This document shows positions 35,763-44,666 of a stretch of 64,000 nucleotides of DNA, piece by piece. The DNA comes from Arcobacter_B sp049472135 (GTDB taxonomy: Bacteria; Campylobacterota; Campylobacteria; Campylobacterales; Arcobacteraceae), in the NCBI RefSeq assembly GCF_049472135.1, contig NZ_JBMOVV010000003.1:124001-188000 (forward strand). The letters are read 5' to 3'. The translations under genes were made by a program, and so were the position numbers. Positions within the stretch are counted from its first letter, which is position 1. Every line of letters begins with the position of its first letter. Below the pieces are notes generated by a model. The model was not told the origin of the DNA and ran no database searches. It was given only the letters and a program-made list of their open reading frames with translations.

Positions 35763-37553
35763 CTACTTATGTAATTTGAACACGTGAACTGAACCACCTT
35801 GGTTAAGAAGTTTTACAGTTTTAGCAACCTCACCACCCCATAAAGGAACGGCTCCACCCCAACCAGATACTACAGCAATATATTGATCACCATTTTGCTC
35901 CCAAGTAATAGGAGAAGAAACGATTCCAGAACCTACATTAAATGAATATAACTCTTTACCAGTCTCATCATCTAATACTAATAGTTTTCCTTCTGGATTA
36001 CCTGTAATTACTAAACCACCAGCAGTAGTTAAAACTCCACCCCATAATGGTGCTTTGTTTTTATAAATCCACTTGATTTTTCCAGTTACAGGATCAACTG
36101 CTTTTAAAGCACCAATATGATCTTCATAAACAGGCTTAATTGTAAATCCAGCACCTAAGTATGCTGCACCTTTTTTATAAGATACTGGTTGATTCCAAAT
36201 ATCCATTCCCCACTCATTTGCTGGAACATAGAATAATCCAGTTTTTTGAGAGTATGCCATTGGGTTCCAGTTTTTACCACCTAAGAACGAAGGTACAGAG
36301 AATACAGATTTACCTTTCTTCCCATTTACAGGAGCTCCAGGTCTGTTATCTTCATTTACAATAGGTCTACCATTTTCATCAATTCCTTTAGCCCATGTAA
36401 TTTTATCAACGAAAGGAGTAGATCTGATATATTTACCAGTAACTCTATCTAATACATAGAAGAAACCATTTTTATCAGCAGTAGCACCTGCTTTTACAAC
36501 ATTTCCATTTTCATCTTTGTAATCAAATGGTACAAATTCTGCCATACCATCATAATCCCATCCATCATTTGGAGTAGTTTGGAAGTGCCATACAATTTTA
36601 CCTGTATCAGGATTTACAGCAACTCTTGAAGCAGTGTATAAGTTATCACCTTTTCTTAAGTGAGAATTCCAAGGAGCTGGGTTTCCAGTTGGAACATAAA
36701 TTAAGTCAGTTTCAGGATCGTAAGTTACACCATTCCATGGAGCTCCTCCACCATGTTTCCAAGTATCACCTTCCCAAGTAGCATTTAGAGTACCAGTAAT
36801 ACCATTTTCTTTACCATTTAAGTATCCCATATGTCCTTCAACCATTGGTCTAGTCCATAATAGTTTACCAGTTTTTGGGTCTCTTGCTTCTACTTTACCA
36901 ACAATACCAAACTCACCACCAGATACACCAGTAATTAACATATCTTTTACGATAAGTGGAGCTGCTGTAAATGAGTATCCATCTTTATATTTAGCAATTC
37001 TTTTTTTCCATTTAACTTTACCAGTCTTTCTATCAAGAGCAACTAGTTTTGCATCAAGTGTTCCGAAAATTACTAAATCATCATATAATGCAGCACCTCT
37101 GTTGATAACATCACAACATGGTAAAATTGCATCTGGAAGTCTTGCATCGTATTGCCATAACTCTTCACCAGTTAAAATATCAATTGCAAAAAGTCTAGAG
37201 TAAGAAGCAGTTACATACATAACTCCATCTTTAACAACAGGTTGTGATTCTTGACCTCTTTGTTTTTCACCACCAAAACTAAAGTTCCATACAGGAACTA
37301 AATCTTTAATAGTATCTTTATTGATTTGAGTTAATGTTGAGTATCTTTGACCTTTTGGCCCTAAACCATAACTAACTACATCACCAGGTGTTTTTGCATC
37401 ATTTACTATTTGGTCGTTTGTAACAGGTGCAAATGATGGTTCTGTAACTTTTGTTATGCTATTATTTCCTGTGTTATTAGACATAGCACATCCACTAATT
37501 AGTGCAGCTAGTGTAACGGCAACTGCACTAGTTAGCAATCTATTCTTATTCAT
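35763..37553 (-). CDS. PQQ-dependent alcohol dehydrogenase, lanthanide-type signature
   Basis: A 596-residue eight-bladed quinoprotein that oxidises alcohols in the periplasm and passes electrons to cytochrome c. The signal LAALISGC is a lipobox, so Cys22 is probably lipidated. The vicinal disulfide Cys146-Cys147 stacks on PQQ. Metal ligands are Glu214 and Asn291, and the catalytic base is Asp333 in GWDYDG. Asp335, two residues on, is the extra ligand seen in XoxF, ExaF and PedH-type lanthanide enzymes; calcium enzymes have Ala or Ser there. There is no fused cytochrome domain. AAGGAGAGAAG precedes the ATG. It leads the pqqABCDE genes. Confidence 0.95.
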   Translation of the reverse strand: MNKNRLLTSAVAVTLAALISGCAMSNNTGNNSITKVTEPSFAPVTNDQIVNDAKTPGDVVSYGLGPKGQRYSTLTQINKDTIKDLVPVWNFSFGGEKQRGQESQPVVKDGVMYVTASYSRLFAIDILTGEELWQYDARLPDAILPCCDVINRGAALYDDLVIFGTLDAKLVALDRKTGKVKWKKRIAKYKDGYSFTAAPLIVKDMLITGVSGGEFGIVGKVEARDPKTGKLLWTRPMVEGHMGYLNGKENGITGTLNATWEGDTWKHGGGAPWNGVTYDPETDLIYVPTGNPAPWNSHLRKGDNLYTASRVAVNPDTGKIVWHFQTTPNDGWDYDGMAEFVPFDYKDENGNVVKAGATADKNGFFYVLDRVTGKYIRSTPFVDKITWAKGIDENGRPIVNEDNRPGAPVNGKKGKSVFSVPSFLGGKNWNPMAYSQKTGLFYVPANEWGMDIWNQPVSYKKGAAYLGAGFTIKPVYEDHIGALKAVDPVTGKIKWIYKNKAPLWGGVLTTAGGLVITGNPEGKLLVLDDETGKELYSFNVGSGIVSSPITWEQNGDQYIAVVSGWGGAVPLWGGEVAKTVKLLNQGGSVHVFKLHK

Positions 37554-37604
37554 CTTCTCTCCTTCTTATATTATGAACAAACCTGAAAAATTTGTCTTGA
37601 AAGA

Positions 37605-37637
37605 AGTATACATAAGAAATATAGCCTGAGTTTAGCT
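37605..37637 (-). promoter_or_regulatory. Promoter of the alcohol dehydrogenase-pqq operon: two 11-bp repeats plus -10
   Basis: TATAGCC and TTTAGCT start at 37620 and 37631 on the plus strand, 11 bp apart. On the minus strand TATACT at 37610-37605 lies 9 nt from the repeat edge. The distal repeat overlaps the stop codon of the upstream permease gene, so this promoter is embedded in a longer operon. Confidence 0.75.
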
Positions 37638-38414
37638 ATGATTTACTTTTTTAGATTTAAAACCTACAAAGGCCATTATTAGGCTTATTATTAAAGAAAG
37701 CAGTACAATTAATAGTGAATTTATATCAATTTTTAGATATAAAGCGAACCTAATTGACTCAACTATATAAGTAAATGGATTAAAAGAAGAAATATTGAAT
37801 AATACCAATGAAGAATCTTTTATTTTCCATAGGGGATATAAAGCACTACTTAAAAAGAACATTGGGAATATTACAAAATTCATTACTGTTGCAAAGTTTT
37901 CTAACTGCTTAATAACAGAAGAAATAAATAAAGCAAATGCATTTAAAATAATTGATGAAATCATAATAATTGGTATAGTCGCTAGAATAGCTAAAAATGA
38001 TATATCAACACCATAAACTTTTGCAATAAGTAAAAATGTAACAGCTTGAATTGTTGATACAATTGCTGTAGCAAACATCTTACAAAAAAGTAAATAGTTT
38101 CTATTTATATAAGAAGATAGCAAAATCTTCATACTTCCCATCTCTCTATCAAATATCATAGTAAGTGAGCTTTGCATTCCATTAAAAAGTAAAACCATAC
38201 CAACAAGTCCTGGAACTATATATGTTTCATAAGTAATATATGTTTCATATGGAGGAATAATAGCCAAACCTAAAGCTGTTTTAAAACCAACAGAAAAGAT
38301 AAATAACCATAATAAAGGTCGCACTAGTGCTGAGAAAAATCTACTTTTTTGTTTTACAAATCGAATTAGCTCTTTATAGACAATCCCTTTCATACAATTT
38401 AAATAAATATTCAT
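37632..38414 (-). CDS. ABC-2 type permease of the quinoprotein-associated transporter
   Basis: A 260-residue membrane protein with six hydrophobic segments, of the ABC-2 export type. The central part has FNGMQSSLTMIFDREMGSM followed by KILLSSYINR, common in this class. It belongs with the ATPase 3 bp upstream. Permease-ATPase pairs of this kind accompany PQQ alcohol dehydrogenases in many proteobacteria, and the substrate is unknown. The stop overlaps the operator of the dehydrogenase gene. Confidence 0.85.
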   Translation of the reverse strand: MNIYLNCMKGIVYKELIRFVKQKSRFFSALVRPLLWLFIFSVGFKTALGLAIIPPYETYITYETYIVPGLVGMVLLFNGMQSSLTMIFDREMGSMKILLSSYINRNYLLFCKMFATAIVSTIQAVTFLLIAKVYGVDISFLAILATIPIIMISSIILNAFALFISSVIKQLENFATVMNFVIFPMFFLSSALYPLWKIKDSSLVLFNISSFNPFTYIVESIRFALYLKIDINSLLIVLLSLIISLIMAFVGFKSKKVNHS

Positions 38415-38417
38415 TTT

Positions 38418-39140
38418 TTACCTTACTATTTGATTGAAAGTATCAACCAAGTTATCTTTTTCATATTTTTGAACTATTTGTTTTACTTTACCAGATTCAA
38501 CGATTTCACCTTTTTTGATAAAAGAGATATCATCATCTTCATTTACCTCATCAAAAAGATGAGTTATCCATAATACACTTAAGTTTTCTCTTTTTACTAA
38601 ATCCCTAACATAATCCAAAATATCAAATCTACTTTTTAAATCAAGTCCAACAGTTGGTTCATCAAGAAGTAAAAGTTTTGGCTTGTTTATTAAAGCTCTT
38701 AAAATTTCAACCCTTCTTCTATGCCCACCATTTAATTTTCTTGCCGTAATATCTAAACTATCTTGAAGTTCAAGTCTTACTATTTCATTTTCAACAGATT
38801 TAATAGTTTCTTTAAAATTTAGACCTTTTAGTGAGCCATAATAGTATAAGTTTTGTCTTACAGTTAAATCCAAATCTAAAGTAGGTTCTTGAAAAACAAT
38901 TCCTATATCTTTTAAAGATTTTGTGTAGTTTTTAATTGAGTGTGAATTTATATTTATAGTTCCAACTTCTAGTTTTAAAAGTCTTGTAATTAATGAAAAA
39001 ACTGTAGATTTACCAGCACCATTTAGTCCTAGCAGAACAGAAAAACTGCCCTGCTTTATACTAAAAGATATATTATTTAATACCTTTTTACTACCATATG
39101 AAAAATCTACATTTTTTAATTCTAAGATATTCTTTTCCAT
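38418..39140 (-). CDS. ABC transporter ATPase, quinoprotein-associated
   Basis: A 240-residue ATPase. Walker A is GLNGAGKST, the signature is the variant LNGGHRRRVE in place of LSGGQ, and Walker B is LLLLDEPTVGLD. The LNGGHRRR variant is what I recall from the PQQ-associated ATPase family. It is paired with the downstream ABC-2 permease and follows the YVTN beta-propeller gene by 2 bp, so all three are one operon. Confidence 0.9.
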   Translation of the reverse strand: MEKNILELKNVDFSYGSKKVLNNISFSIKQGSFSVLLGLNGAGKSTVFSLITRLLKLEVGTININSHSIKNYTKSLKDIGIVFQEPTLDLDLTVRQNLYYYGSLKGLNFKETIKSVENEIVRLELQDSLDITARKLNGGHRRRVEILRALINKPKLLLLDEPTVGLDLKSRFDILDYVRDLVKRENLSVLWITHLFDEVNEDDDISFIKKGEIVESGKVKQIVQKYEKDNLVDTFNQIVR

Positions 39141-39142
39141 GA

Positions 39143-40102
39143 TTATTTACTAGGAACTACTGCTAATCCCCATGGGTATCTTCCAACCTTGATTGTTTTC
39201 TTAACTTTTAATGATTCAACATCAATTACAGAAACATCACCACTTACACCATTTGTTGTGTAAAGTTTCTTTTCATTTTCAGCAAAATCAAGCATCCAAA
39301 CTCTACTTCCAACTAATAAGTATTTGATTACTTTATATGTCTTTGCATCAATTACAGCTACATGATTTGCAGGTCCTAAACCAACAAAAGCATATTTACC
39401 ATCACTTGTTAATTTAATTCCAACTGGTTGAATTAAATCTTTGAAAACACCTGGAATTTTAAAGTTAATCTTTTTGATTGCTTCTTTTGTTTTTGTATCA
39501 ACTACCATTACAGTTCCACCAATTTCACTTGATGCCCATACTTTATCACCACTTTTTGTAAACTCAATATGTCTTGGTCTTTGATCAACTAAAGTATTGT
39601 GAATAATCTTTTTTGTTTTAGTATCAATCCAATGTAAAAAGTTTGATGTCTCAGTTGTATTAATAGCAACACTTCCATCTGGACTTACTGCCATTCCTTC
39701 TGGTTCTACACCAACTTCAATTTGTGCTATTACTGATTTTTCTTGAGTATCTACTACAGTTACAATTCCATCATCTTCATTTGCAATATATAACTCTTTC
39801 CCATCTGGATGTAAAGCAAACTGTTCTGGGTCTTCACCTGATGGTAAGTTATGTATTATTTTCTTTGATTTTAAATCTAAAACTTGCACAGTATCATCAT
39901 CACTAGCACAAATATATAGATTTGTATAATCATTGTTTAATAATATACCTCTTGGTCTTTGCCCAACTTCAATAGTATCAATAACCTTATCAGTTTTTGA
40001 ATCTATAACTGTAATAGTATTATCTTTCTCATTTGAAACATAAATAGTATCTGCGAATAAACTTGTTGATAATAATGCAGATGCTAATAATAATCTCTTC
40101 AT
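39143..40102 (-). CDS. YVTN beta-propeller protein, PQQ-associated
   Basis: A 319-residue exported protein (signal peptide to about residue 17, LFADT) made of seven or so YVTN/NHL-like repeats such as TIYVSNEKDNTITVIDS and VWASSEIGGTVMVVDT. Proteins of this type are encoded beside PQQ alcohol dehydrogenases in many bacteria and are thought to act in the periplasm with the electron relay; none has a settled function. It starts an operon with the ATPase and permease. Its promoter has the 11-bp repeat operator. AAGGAGAAG is the ribosome site. Confidence 0.88.
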   Translation of the reverse strand: MKRLLLASALLSTSLFADTIYVSNEKDNTITVIDSKTDKVIDTIEVGQRPRGILLNNDYTNLYICASDDDTVQVLDLKSKKIIHNLPSGEDPEQFALHPDGKELYIANEDDGIVTVVDTQEKSVIAQIEVGVEPEGMAVSPDGSVAINTTETSNFLHWIDTKTKKIIHNTLVDQRPRHIEFTKSGDKVWASSEIGGTVMVVDTKTKEAIKKINFKIPGVFKDLIQPVGIKLTSDGKYAFVGLGPANHVAVIDAKTYKVIKYLLVGSRVWMLDFAENEKKLYTTNGVSGDVSVIDVESLKVKKTIKVGRYPWGLAVVPSK

Positions 40103-40130
40103 AATATCTTCTCCTTATTTTTGTGAAAGC

Positions 40131-40163
40131 ATTGTATATCATATTTATAGCCTGAGTTTAGCA
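40131..40163 (-). promoter_or_regulatory. Promoter of the YVTN operon: two 11-bp repeats plus -10
   Basis: TATAGCC and TTTAGCA start at 40146 and 40157 on the plus strand. On the minus strand TACAAT at 40136-40131 lies 9 nt from the edge. The start codon at 40102 is about 22 nt from the expected transcription start. It is back to back with the next site. Confidence 0.8.
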
Positions 40164-40173
40164 ATACTATTTT

Positions 40174-40205
40174 GCTAAACTTAAGCTATAAATCTTATGT
40201 ATACT
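40174..40205 (+). promoter_or_regulatory. Promoter of the binding-protein operon: two 11-bp repeats plus -10
   Basis: Mirror image of the adjacent site. On the minus strand TATAGCT starts at 40190 and TTTAGCA at 40179. On the plus strand TATACT at 40200-40205 lies 9 nt from the edge. The ATG is at 40231. The two sites face outward with 10 bp between them. Confidence 0.8.
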
Positions 40206-40230
40206 CAAAAAAAAATTAAAAGGAAAATAG

Positions 40231-41379
40231 ATGAAACTAATACCATTTTTTCTACTATTTGCAACTTTTTTAAATGCAAATATATTAGAAGTAAATATTT
40301 TATATCTAGAACAAAAAATAAAAAAGCCACCAGTACTTTCAAATGTAATTGAAGATCCAAAAGATTTAGGATTAAAAGGTGCCCAAGTAGCAATAAAAGA
40401 CAGCAATAAAAGTGCAAGATTCTTAAATCAAAAGTATAATTTAGTAGAAGCAATTTCTTATAAAAAAGAAGAATTAATTAGTGCATATGAGAAGTTCATA
40501 AATGAAAATAACAATTATGTTGTTTTAAATGTGGAAGATGATTTATTAAAAGAGCTTTTAGCACATAAACTATCTTCAAAAACTCTATTTGTAAATGCAA
40601 AAAGTCAAAATTCACATCTTAGAAAAAACTATTGTCAAGAAAATTTACTACATACAATAGCAAGTAATGCTATGTTATATGACGGATTAGTACAATTTTT
40701 AGTAAAAAGAGACTTTAAAGATATATTTTTAATTAGTGGAAAACAAGAAAAAGATTTACTTATTAAAGAAGATATTAAAAGATCAATTAAAAAATTTGGT
40801 GCAAAAATCGTAGAAGAGAAAGTTTGGGATAATAATAGTGATATTAGAAGAAAAGCAAGTAGTGAGTTCCCTTCATTTACTCAAGCTTCAAATTATGATT
40901 TAATTTTACTTGCTGATTACCATGGTGACTTTGGTGAGTTTATGTACTTTAATACTTGGCTTCCAAGACCAGTTGCTGGAACACAAGGTTTAACACCTGT
41001 ATCATGGCATAAAGTTATTGAAGCTTGGGGTGCAGCACAAATGCAAAGTAGATTTGAAAAGTTTTCAAAAAGATGGATGCAATCAGTTGATTATTCAAAC
41101 TGGGTTGCTATTAGAACAATAATAAATGCAATAACTCATACAAAAACAGCTGATTTGAATACAAATATAAAGTTTATTTATTCAAAAGATTTTGAACTTG
41201 CAGCATACAAAGGAAGAAAACTAACATTTAGAGAATTTAACGGTCAAATTAGAATGCCAGTTGCACTAGTTCAACCAAGAGCATTAGTATCAACTTCTCC
41301 ACAAGTTGGATTTTTACACCCTAAAACTGACTTAGATACTTTAGGTATTGCACCATTTGAAATGGAGTGTAAAAAGTAA
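40231..41379 (+). CDS. Periplasmic binding protein of the PQQ alcohol dehydrogenase system
   Basis: A 382-residue exported protein (signal peptide about residues 1-16). It has the layout of the branched-chain amino acid-binding type and matches the family that travels with PQQ alcohol dehydrogenases. Characteristic parts are ADYHGDFGEFMYFNTWLPRPVAGTQ-like text near 230-260, NWVAIRTIINA, and the C-terminal LVSTSPQVGFLHPKTDLDTLG. The ligand is unknown. It is divergent from the YVTN operon, and AAAGGAAAATAG precedes the ATG. The DUF302 gene follows with a one-base overlap. Confidence 0.88.
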   Translation: MKLIPFFLLFATFLNANILEVNILYLEQKIKKPPVLSNVIEDPKDLGLKGAQVAIKDSNKSARFLNQKYNLVEAISYKKEELISAYEKFINENNNYVVLNVEDDLLKELLAHKLSSKTLFVNAKSQNSHLRKNYCQENLLHTIASNAMLYDGLVQFLVKRDFKDIFLISGKQEKDLLIKEDIKRSIKKFGAKIVEEKVWDNNSDIRRKASSEFPSFTQASNYDLILLADYHGDFGEFMYFNTWLPRPVAGTQGLTPVSWHKVIEAWGAAQMQSRFEKFSKRWMQSVDYSNWVAIRTIINAITHTKTADLNTNIKFIYSKDFELAAYKGRKLTFREFNGQIRMPVALVQPRALVSTSPQVGFLHPKTDLDTLGIAPFEMECKK

Positions 41380-41834
41380 TGAGAAAGCTAATACTTCTTT
41401 TTTTTATAGCTTGCAGTTTAAGTGCAAACTATAAAATAATAGAGAATAAAAATCTTTTTAGTGTGAAAGTTGAAAATGAGAATTTCCAAGAAGTATTAGT
41501 AAATCTAAAAGATGAGATTGGCTTCCAAGGTTTTGTAATAGTTCATGAACTTAATCTTGCAAAATCTACATCAAATGTAGCTAAAGCTTTAAAGCAAAAA
41601 CCTGTTTTAACAAATGGCATAAATCTACTTATGTGTAAAAGTAGCTTTACTTTAAAAATGATTCAAGAAAACCCTTCTAATATTACATATTGTCCTTTGG
41701 GAATTTCTGTTTATGAAATTAAAAATGAAGTTTTTATATCTTATAAAAAGTATCATAACTTAAAAGATGAAGATATGATTTACAAAGAAGTAAATGAGAA
41801 GTTAAAAAATCTAATATTAAAGAGTTTGGATTAA
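41379..41834 (+). CDS. DUF302 domain periplasmic protein
   Basis: A 151-residue protein with a signal peptide (about 1-16). The DUF302 pattern includes FQEVLVNLKDEIGFQGF, then VHELNLAK, a central LLMCKSS and PLGISVYEI near 110. Two cysteines (in MCKS and TYCPL) could form a disulfide. The start overlaps the upstream binding-protein stop by one base, so it belongs to that operon. DUF302 proteins occur near quinoprotein and thiosulfate systems; the role is unknown. It converges with the DUF411 gene, overlapping by 4 bp. Confidence 0.8.
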   Translation: MRKLILLFFIACSLSANYKIIENKNLFSVKVENENFQEVLVNLKDEIGFQGFVIVHELNLAKSTSNVAKALKQKPVLTNGINLLMCKSSFTLKMIQENPSNITYCPLGISVYEIKNEVFISYKKYHNLKDEDMIYKEVNEKLKNLILKSLD

Positions 41835-42229
41835 TATTTCCCAAACTCTTTGTAAGTACCATTATCTAAAAGTAAAAATACTGTTTTTACTTCTTTATCA
41901 TTTTCATAAGAAGGTAAAGAAAGCCCCATTGAGTCTTTTGGAATGCTTTTAAAGAACTCTTTTATAGCTTTTGCTGGAACATTTCCTTCAAATACATAAT
42001 CTTTAAAAATTGTTGTATTACATGATTGAACTTCCCTTGGAACACCAACACTATACTTTAAACCTTTTACATTTACCATTTGAACTATTTCAACTTCATC
42101 GGCTATCTTTTTCATATCATCTAACCAAGACTTAGGACATGTGCTTGTCATAGGTTGGAAAACTTGCATTTTATTTTCACTTGCAAATAAAGCAAGACCA
42201 AGCATTAAGATTAAAACTATTTTTTTCAT
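41831..42229 (-). CDS. DUF411-type periplasmic protein
   Basis: A 132-residue exported protein (signal about 1-17). It follows the DUF411 pattern: a cysteine followed by W and a helix, a GVP-E--SC-T segment (VGVPREVQSCNTTIF), then EGNVPAKAI and GLSLPSYE. In typical DUF411 proteins the first motif is CGCC and is linked to metal binding. Here it is CPKSW, so only one of those cysteines remains. It overlaps the ABC ATPase by 4 bp and is the last gene of the NitT/TauT-type transporter operon. Confidence 0.7.
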   Translation of the reverse strand: MKKIVLILMLGLALFASENKMQVFQPMTSTCPKSWLDDMKKIADEVEIVQMVNVKGLKYSVGVPREVQSCNTTIFKDYVFEGNVPAKAIKEFFKSIPKDSMGLSLPSYENDKEVKTVFLLLDNGTYKEFGKY

Positions 42230-42924
42230 ATTTCTCCTTTTAATATGTTTGGATATTTTTCAAATATCTCATTTTTTACCTCATCAACTCTTCGTTGATT
42301 GGCTTTTTTATTTTTATTGTTTTCAAACTCTAAAATTATAGTTGCAGGATTTTTAGATAAAAAGAAAACCCTATTTGAAAAGTATATTGCTTCACTTAAA
42401 TCATGAGTTACTAAAACTACTTTAGGATTAAACTTCTCACATAGTTTTAAAAACTCATCTTTCAACTGCATTGCAGTTGGATAATCAAGAGAAATAAAAG
42501 GCTCATCTAAAAGTATAAGTTTGGGTTGATTTATAAAAGCTCTTATTAAAGCTACTCTTCTTTTCATTCCCCCTGATAAAGCACTTGGATAAAACTCTAA
42601 AACCTCTTCTAAATTTATTAATTTTAGAAGTTCAGTAATTTTATTTTCATCTTTGTTTTTTGATACTAAAAGAAGATTGTCTTTTATACTTAACCAAGGT
42701 ATTAATCTATCATCTTGGAACATAAAAGAGATCTCTTCACTATCTTTTTTAATTTCTCCTATATAATCATCATCTAGTGATGCCAAAATATTTAGAAGTG
42801 TTGTTTTTCCACAACCAGATGGACCAATAATTGATATAAACTCTTTTGCTTTAAGACTTATATTTATATCTTTTAAAACTCTTTTATCTTTATAGTTTTT
42901 ATTTTCAATACAAATTTCTAACAT
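42226..42924 (-). CDS. ABC importer ATPase, NitT/TauT type
   Basis: A 232-residue ATPase with Walker A GPSGCGKTT, signature LSGGMKRRVALIRA and Walker B LILLDEPF. The size and FISLDYPTAMQLKDEF region match the nitrate/taurine/aliphatic sulfonate subfamily. It lies 1 bp behind the permease gene and overlaps the DUF411 gene. The substrate cannot be told from the ATPase. Confidence 0.9.
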   Translation of the reverse strand: MLEICIENKNYKDKRVLKDINISLKAKEFISIIGPSGCGKTTLLNILASLDDDYIGEIKKDSEEISFMFQDDRLIPWLSIKDNLLLVSKNKDENKITELLKLINLEEVLEFYPSALSGGMKRRVALIRAFINQPKLILLDEPFISLDYPTAMQLKDEFLKLCEKFNPKVVLVTHDLSEAIYFSNRVFFLSKNPATIILEFENNKNKKANQRRVDEVKNEIFEKYPNILKGEI

Positions 42925-42925
42925 T

Positions 42926-43663
42926 TTATTTCCATTTATTGATATATAAATCTATTGGTTTTAAAAATAGTTTTTCAATTAAAAGAATTACTAAAACAAA
43001 AGCAAAAGAGTAAGCTAAAATTGAAGTAATATCAAAGAATTGAAAGAACATAGAGATTTTAAAACCTATTCCATCACTTCTTCCAAGAAGTTCAACAACT
43101 AATACAATCTTCCAAATTAGTGATAAACATAATCTTGTAGAGGCCATTATATAAGGATATATTTGTGGTAAAAAGACTTTAAAGAAAGTCTCTTTTTTTG
43201 ATACTTTATATACTTTTGCTAATTGCATATATTTTCTATCAATTGCCTTAGTACCTTCTCTTACATTTACTATTACAATTGGAAGTTTATTTAAAATCAC
43301 AGCTAAAAGTGCTGCAAAATCTGTAAGCCCAAACCAGATATAACAAATTACAATTGTTACAAGAGCTGGAATATTTAATCCAAGAATTAAAATAAAATCA
43401 AAAATATCATCTATTTTTTTTGATATTCCCATTAAAATACCAAAAATAATCCCTAAGAACATAACTACAAAAAAACAAACAAATACTCTATATAAAGTAA
43501 TCCCTAAATTATAAAGTAAGTCTGAATTAAAAGTATGGTCATATAAACTAGCAGCTATTTGACTAATAGAAGGGAAAGTATCACTTGCTATAAAATAAGC
43601 TGATATTTCCCATATAGTTAAAAAAACTATAACTGATGTAATTCTGATATTTTTACTTAACAC
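42926..43663 (-). CDS. ABC importer permease, NitT/TauT type
   Basis: A 245-residue membrane protein with about six helices and the coupling motif for the ATPase (REGTKAIDRKYMQLAKVYKVSKKETF, about 130-155), typical of the TauC/SsuC group. The start is GTG at 43663 with a weak GAAG site. It lies between the binding protein and ATPase genes in one operon. The substrate is unknown; taurine or sulfonate should not be assumed from the family alone, given the quinoprotein context. Confidence 0.88.
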   Translation of the reverse strand: MLSKNIRITSVIVFLTIWEISAYFIASDTFPSISQIAASLYDHTFNSDLLYNLGITLYRVFVCFFVVMFLGIIFGILMGISKKIDDIFDFILILGLNIPALVTIVICYIWFGLTDFAALLAVILNKLPIVIVNVREGTKAIDRKYMQLAKVYKVSKKETFFKVFLPQIYPYIMASTRLCLSLIWKIVLVVELLGRSDGIGFKISMFFQFFDITSILAYSFAFVLVILLIEKLFLKPIDLYINKWK

Positions 43664-43675
43664 TTTTTATACTTC

Positions 43676-44635
43676 TTACTTTTGAAAATTCCAAAATGTT
43701 TTTTCATCTAAACTTTTAGCATTTGATACTAAGTTTTTGCCACCCTCTTTTAAAAGTATTTCAAATACTTTTTTTGAGTCTTCTATATTTTTAGAGTTAA
43801 ACTCTTTTATAATTCCTTGTCTAAATCCTTGTTTTAATGATTCAAAAACTTTATCCTCTTTTGCTTTCATAAGAGGTCTTATTCTATCCCACTCTTTTTC
43901 ATTTGATAAAAGAATATCTTTTGCTTCATGACTAGCTTTTATAAAAGAGTTATATAAATCCTTATTTTTTAAAGCTACATCTCTTCTAAAAGTCCATCCT
44001 ACCAACGAAATATCCTCTTTTATTCCTAATTCTTTTAAAACTTCAGCCATTTCAATCAATGGCTTTACACCCTTAGCTTTTAGTTTTGCATTAAAGTGCC
44101 AAAAATTTATTGCACTGTTTAAAGAACCATCTAATATCTTTTTATATAAGATAACTGGACTAGCAAAAACAGGAGTTATTAACTCATTTAAATCTTTTTT
44201 ATATTTGTATTTACTATATGCTCTTAAAAGTAACCAGCTTTTATCATAGGCACCACCTGCAACTCCAACTTCTTCTGCTTTTAAATCAAGAAAAGTTTTT
44301 GCATCTTTTTTTGTATAAATAGTTCCCGTAGCCTTCGAGTAAGGATAAAATGTAAAATCTTTATTATTAGCTCTTTGAGTATTTACCCAAAGCCAATCAG
44401 TAACAATCATATCAACTGATGAAGCTTGTATTGCAACAGATGAAGCATTTTTTGAAGCAAGTTTTAAAATCTCTAAATCAAAGCCATACTTTTTATCAAG
44501 TTTATTATGTTTTATTACATCAAGTTCCCAATTAACTGTTCCATAAGCTAAAACACCTACTTTTAATTTATCTTCTGCATTAACATTTATAATACTTATT
44601 ATCGTTATTAAAAGTGTTACTAAAAATTTAATCAT
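43676..44635 (-). CDS. ABC importer substrate-binding protein, NitT/TauT type
   Basis: A 319-residue periplasmic protein (signal MIKFLVTLLITIISIINVNA). It has VGVLAYGTVNWELDVI and SSVDMIVTDWLWVN, where the family binds ligand. The ATG at 44635 is preferred over a TTG at 44650 because GGAG lies 9 bases before it. Proteins of this type occur in PQQ alcohol dehydrogenase clusters. Its operon promoter has the shared repeat operator, which ties the transporter to alcohol oxidation. Metal or cofactor import is possible but unproven. Confidence 0.85.
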   Translation of the reverse strand: MIKFLVTLLITIISIINVNAEDKLKVGVLAYGTVNWELDVIKHNKLDKKYGFDLEILKLASKNASSVAIQASSVDMIVTDWLWVNTQRANNKDFTFYPYSKATGTIYTKKDAKTFLDLKAEEVGVAGGAYDKSWLLLRAYSKYKYKKDLNELITPVFASPVILYKKILDGSLNSAINFWHFNAKLKAKGVKPLIEMAEVLKELGIKEDISLVGWTFRRDVALKNKDLYNSFIKASHEAKDILLSNEKEWDRIRPLMKAKEDKVFESLKQGFRQGIIKEFNSKNIEDSKKVFEILLKEGGKNLVSNAKSLDEKTFWNFQK

Positions 44636-44666
44636 ATATTTTTTCTCCAAAGGTTAAATATCAAGT

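Noticed and set aside
40167..40453. Two minus-strand ORFs over the start of the binding-protein gene
   Set aside because: They cover the promoter and signal peptide of a well-supported gene and are frame shadows.
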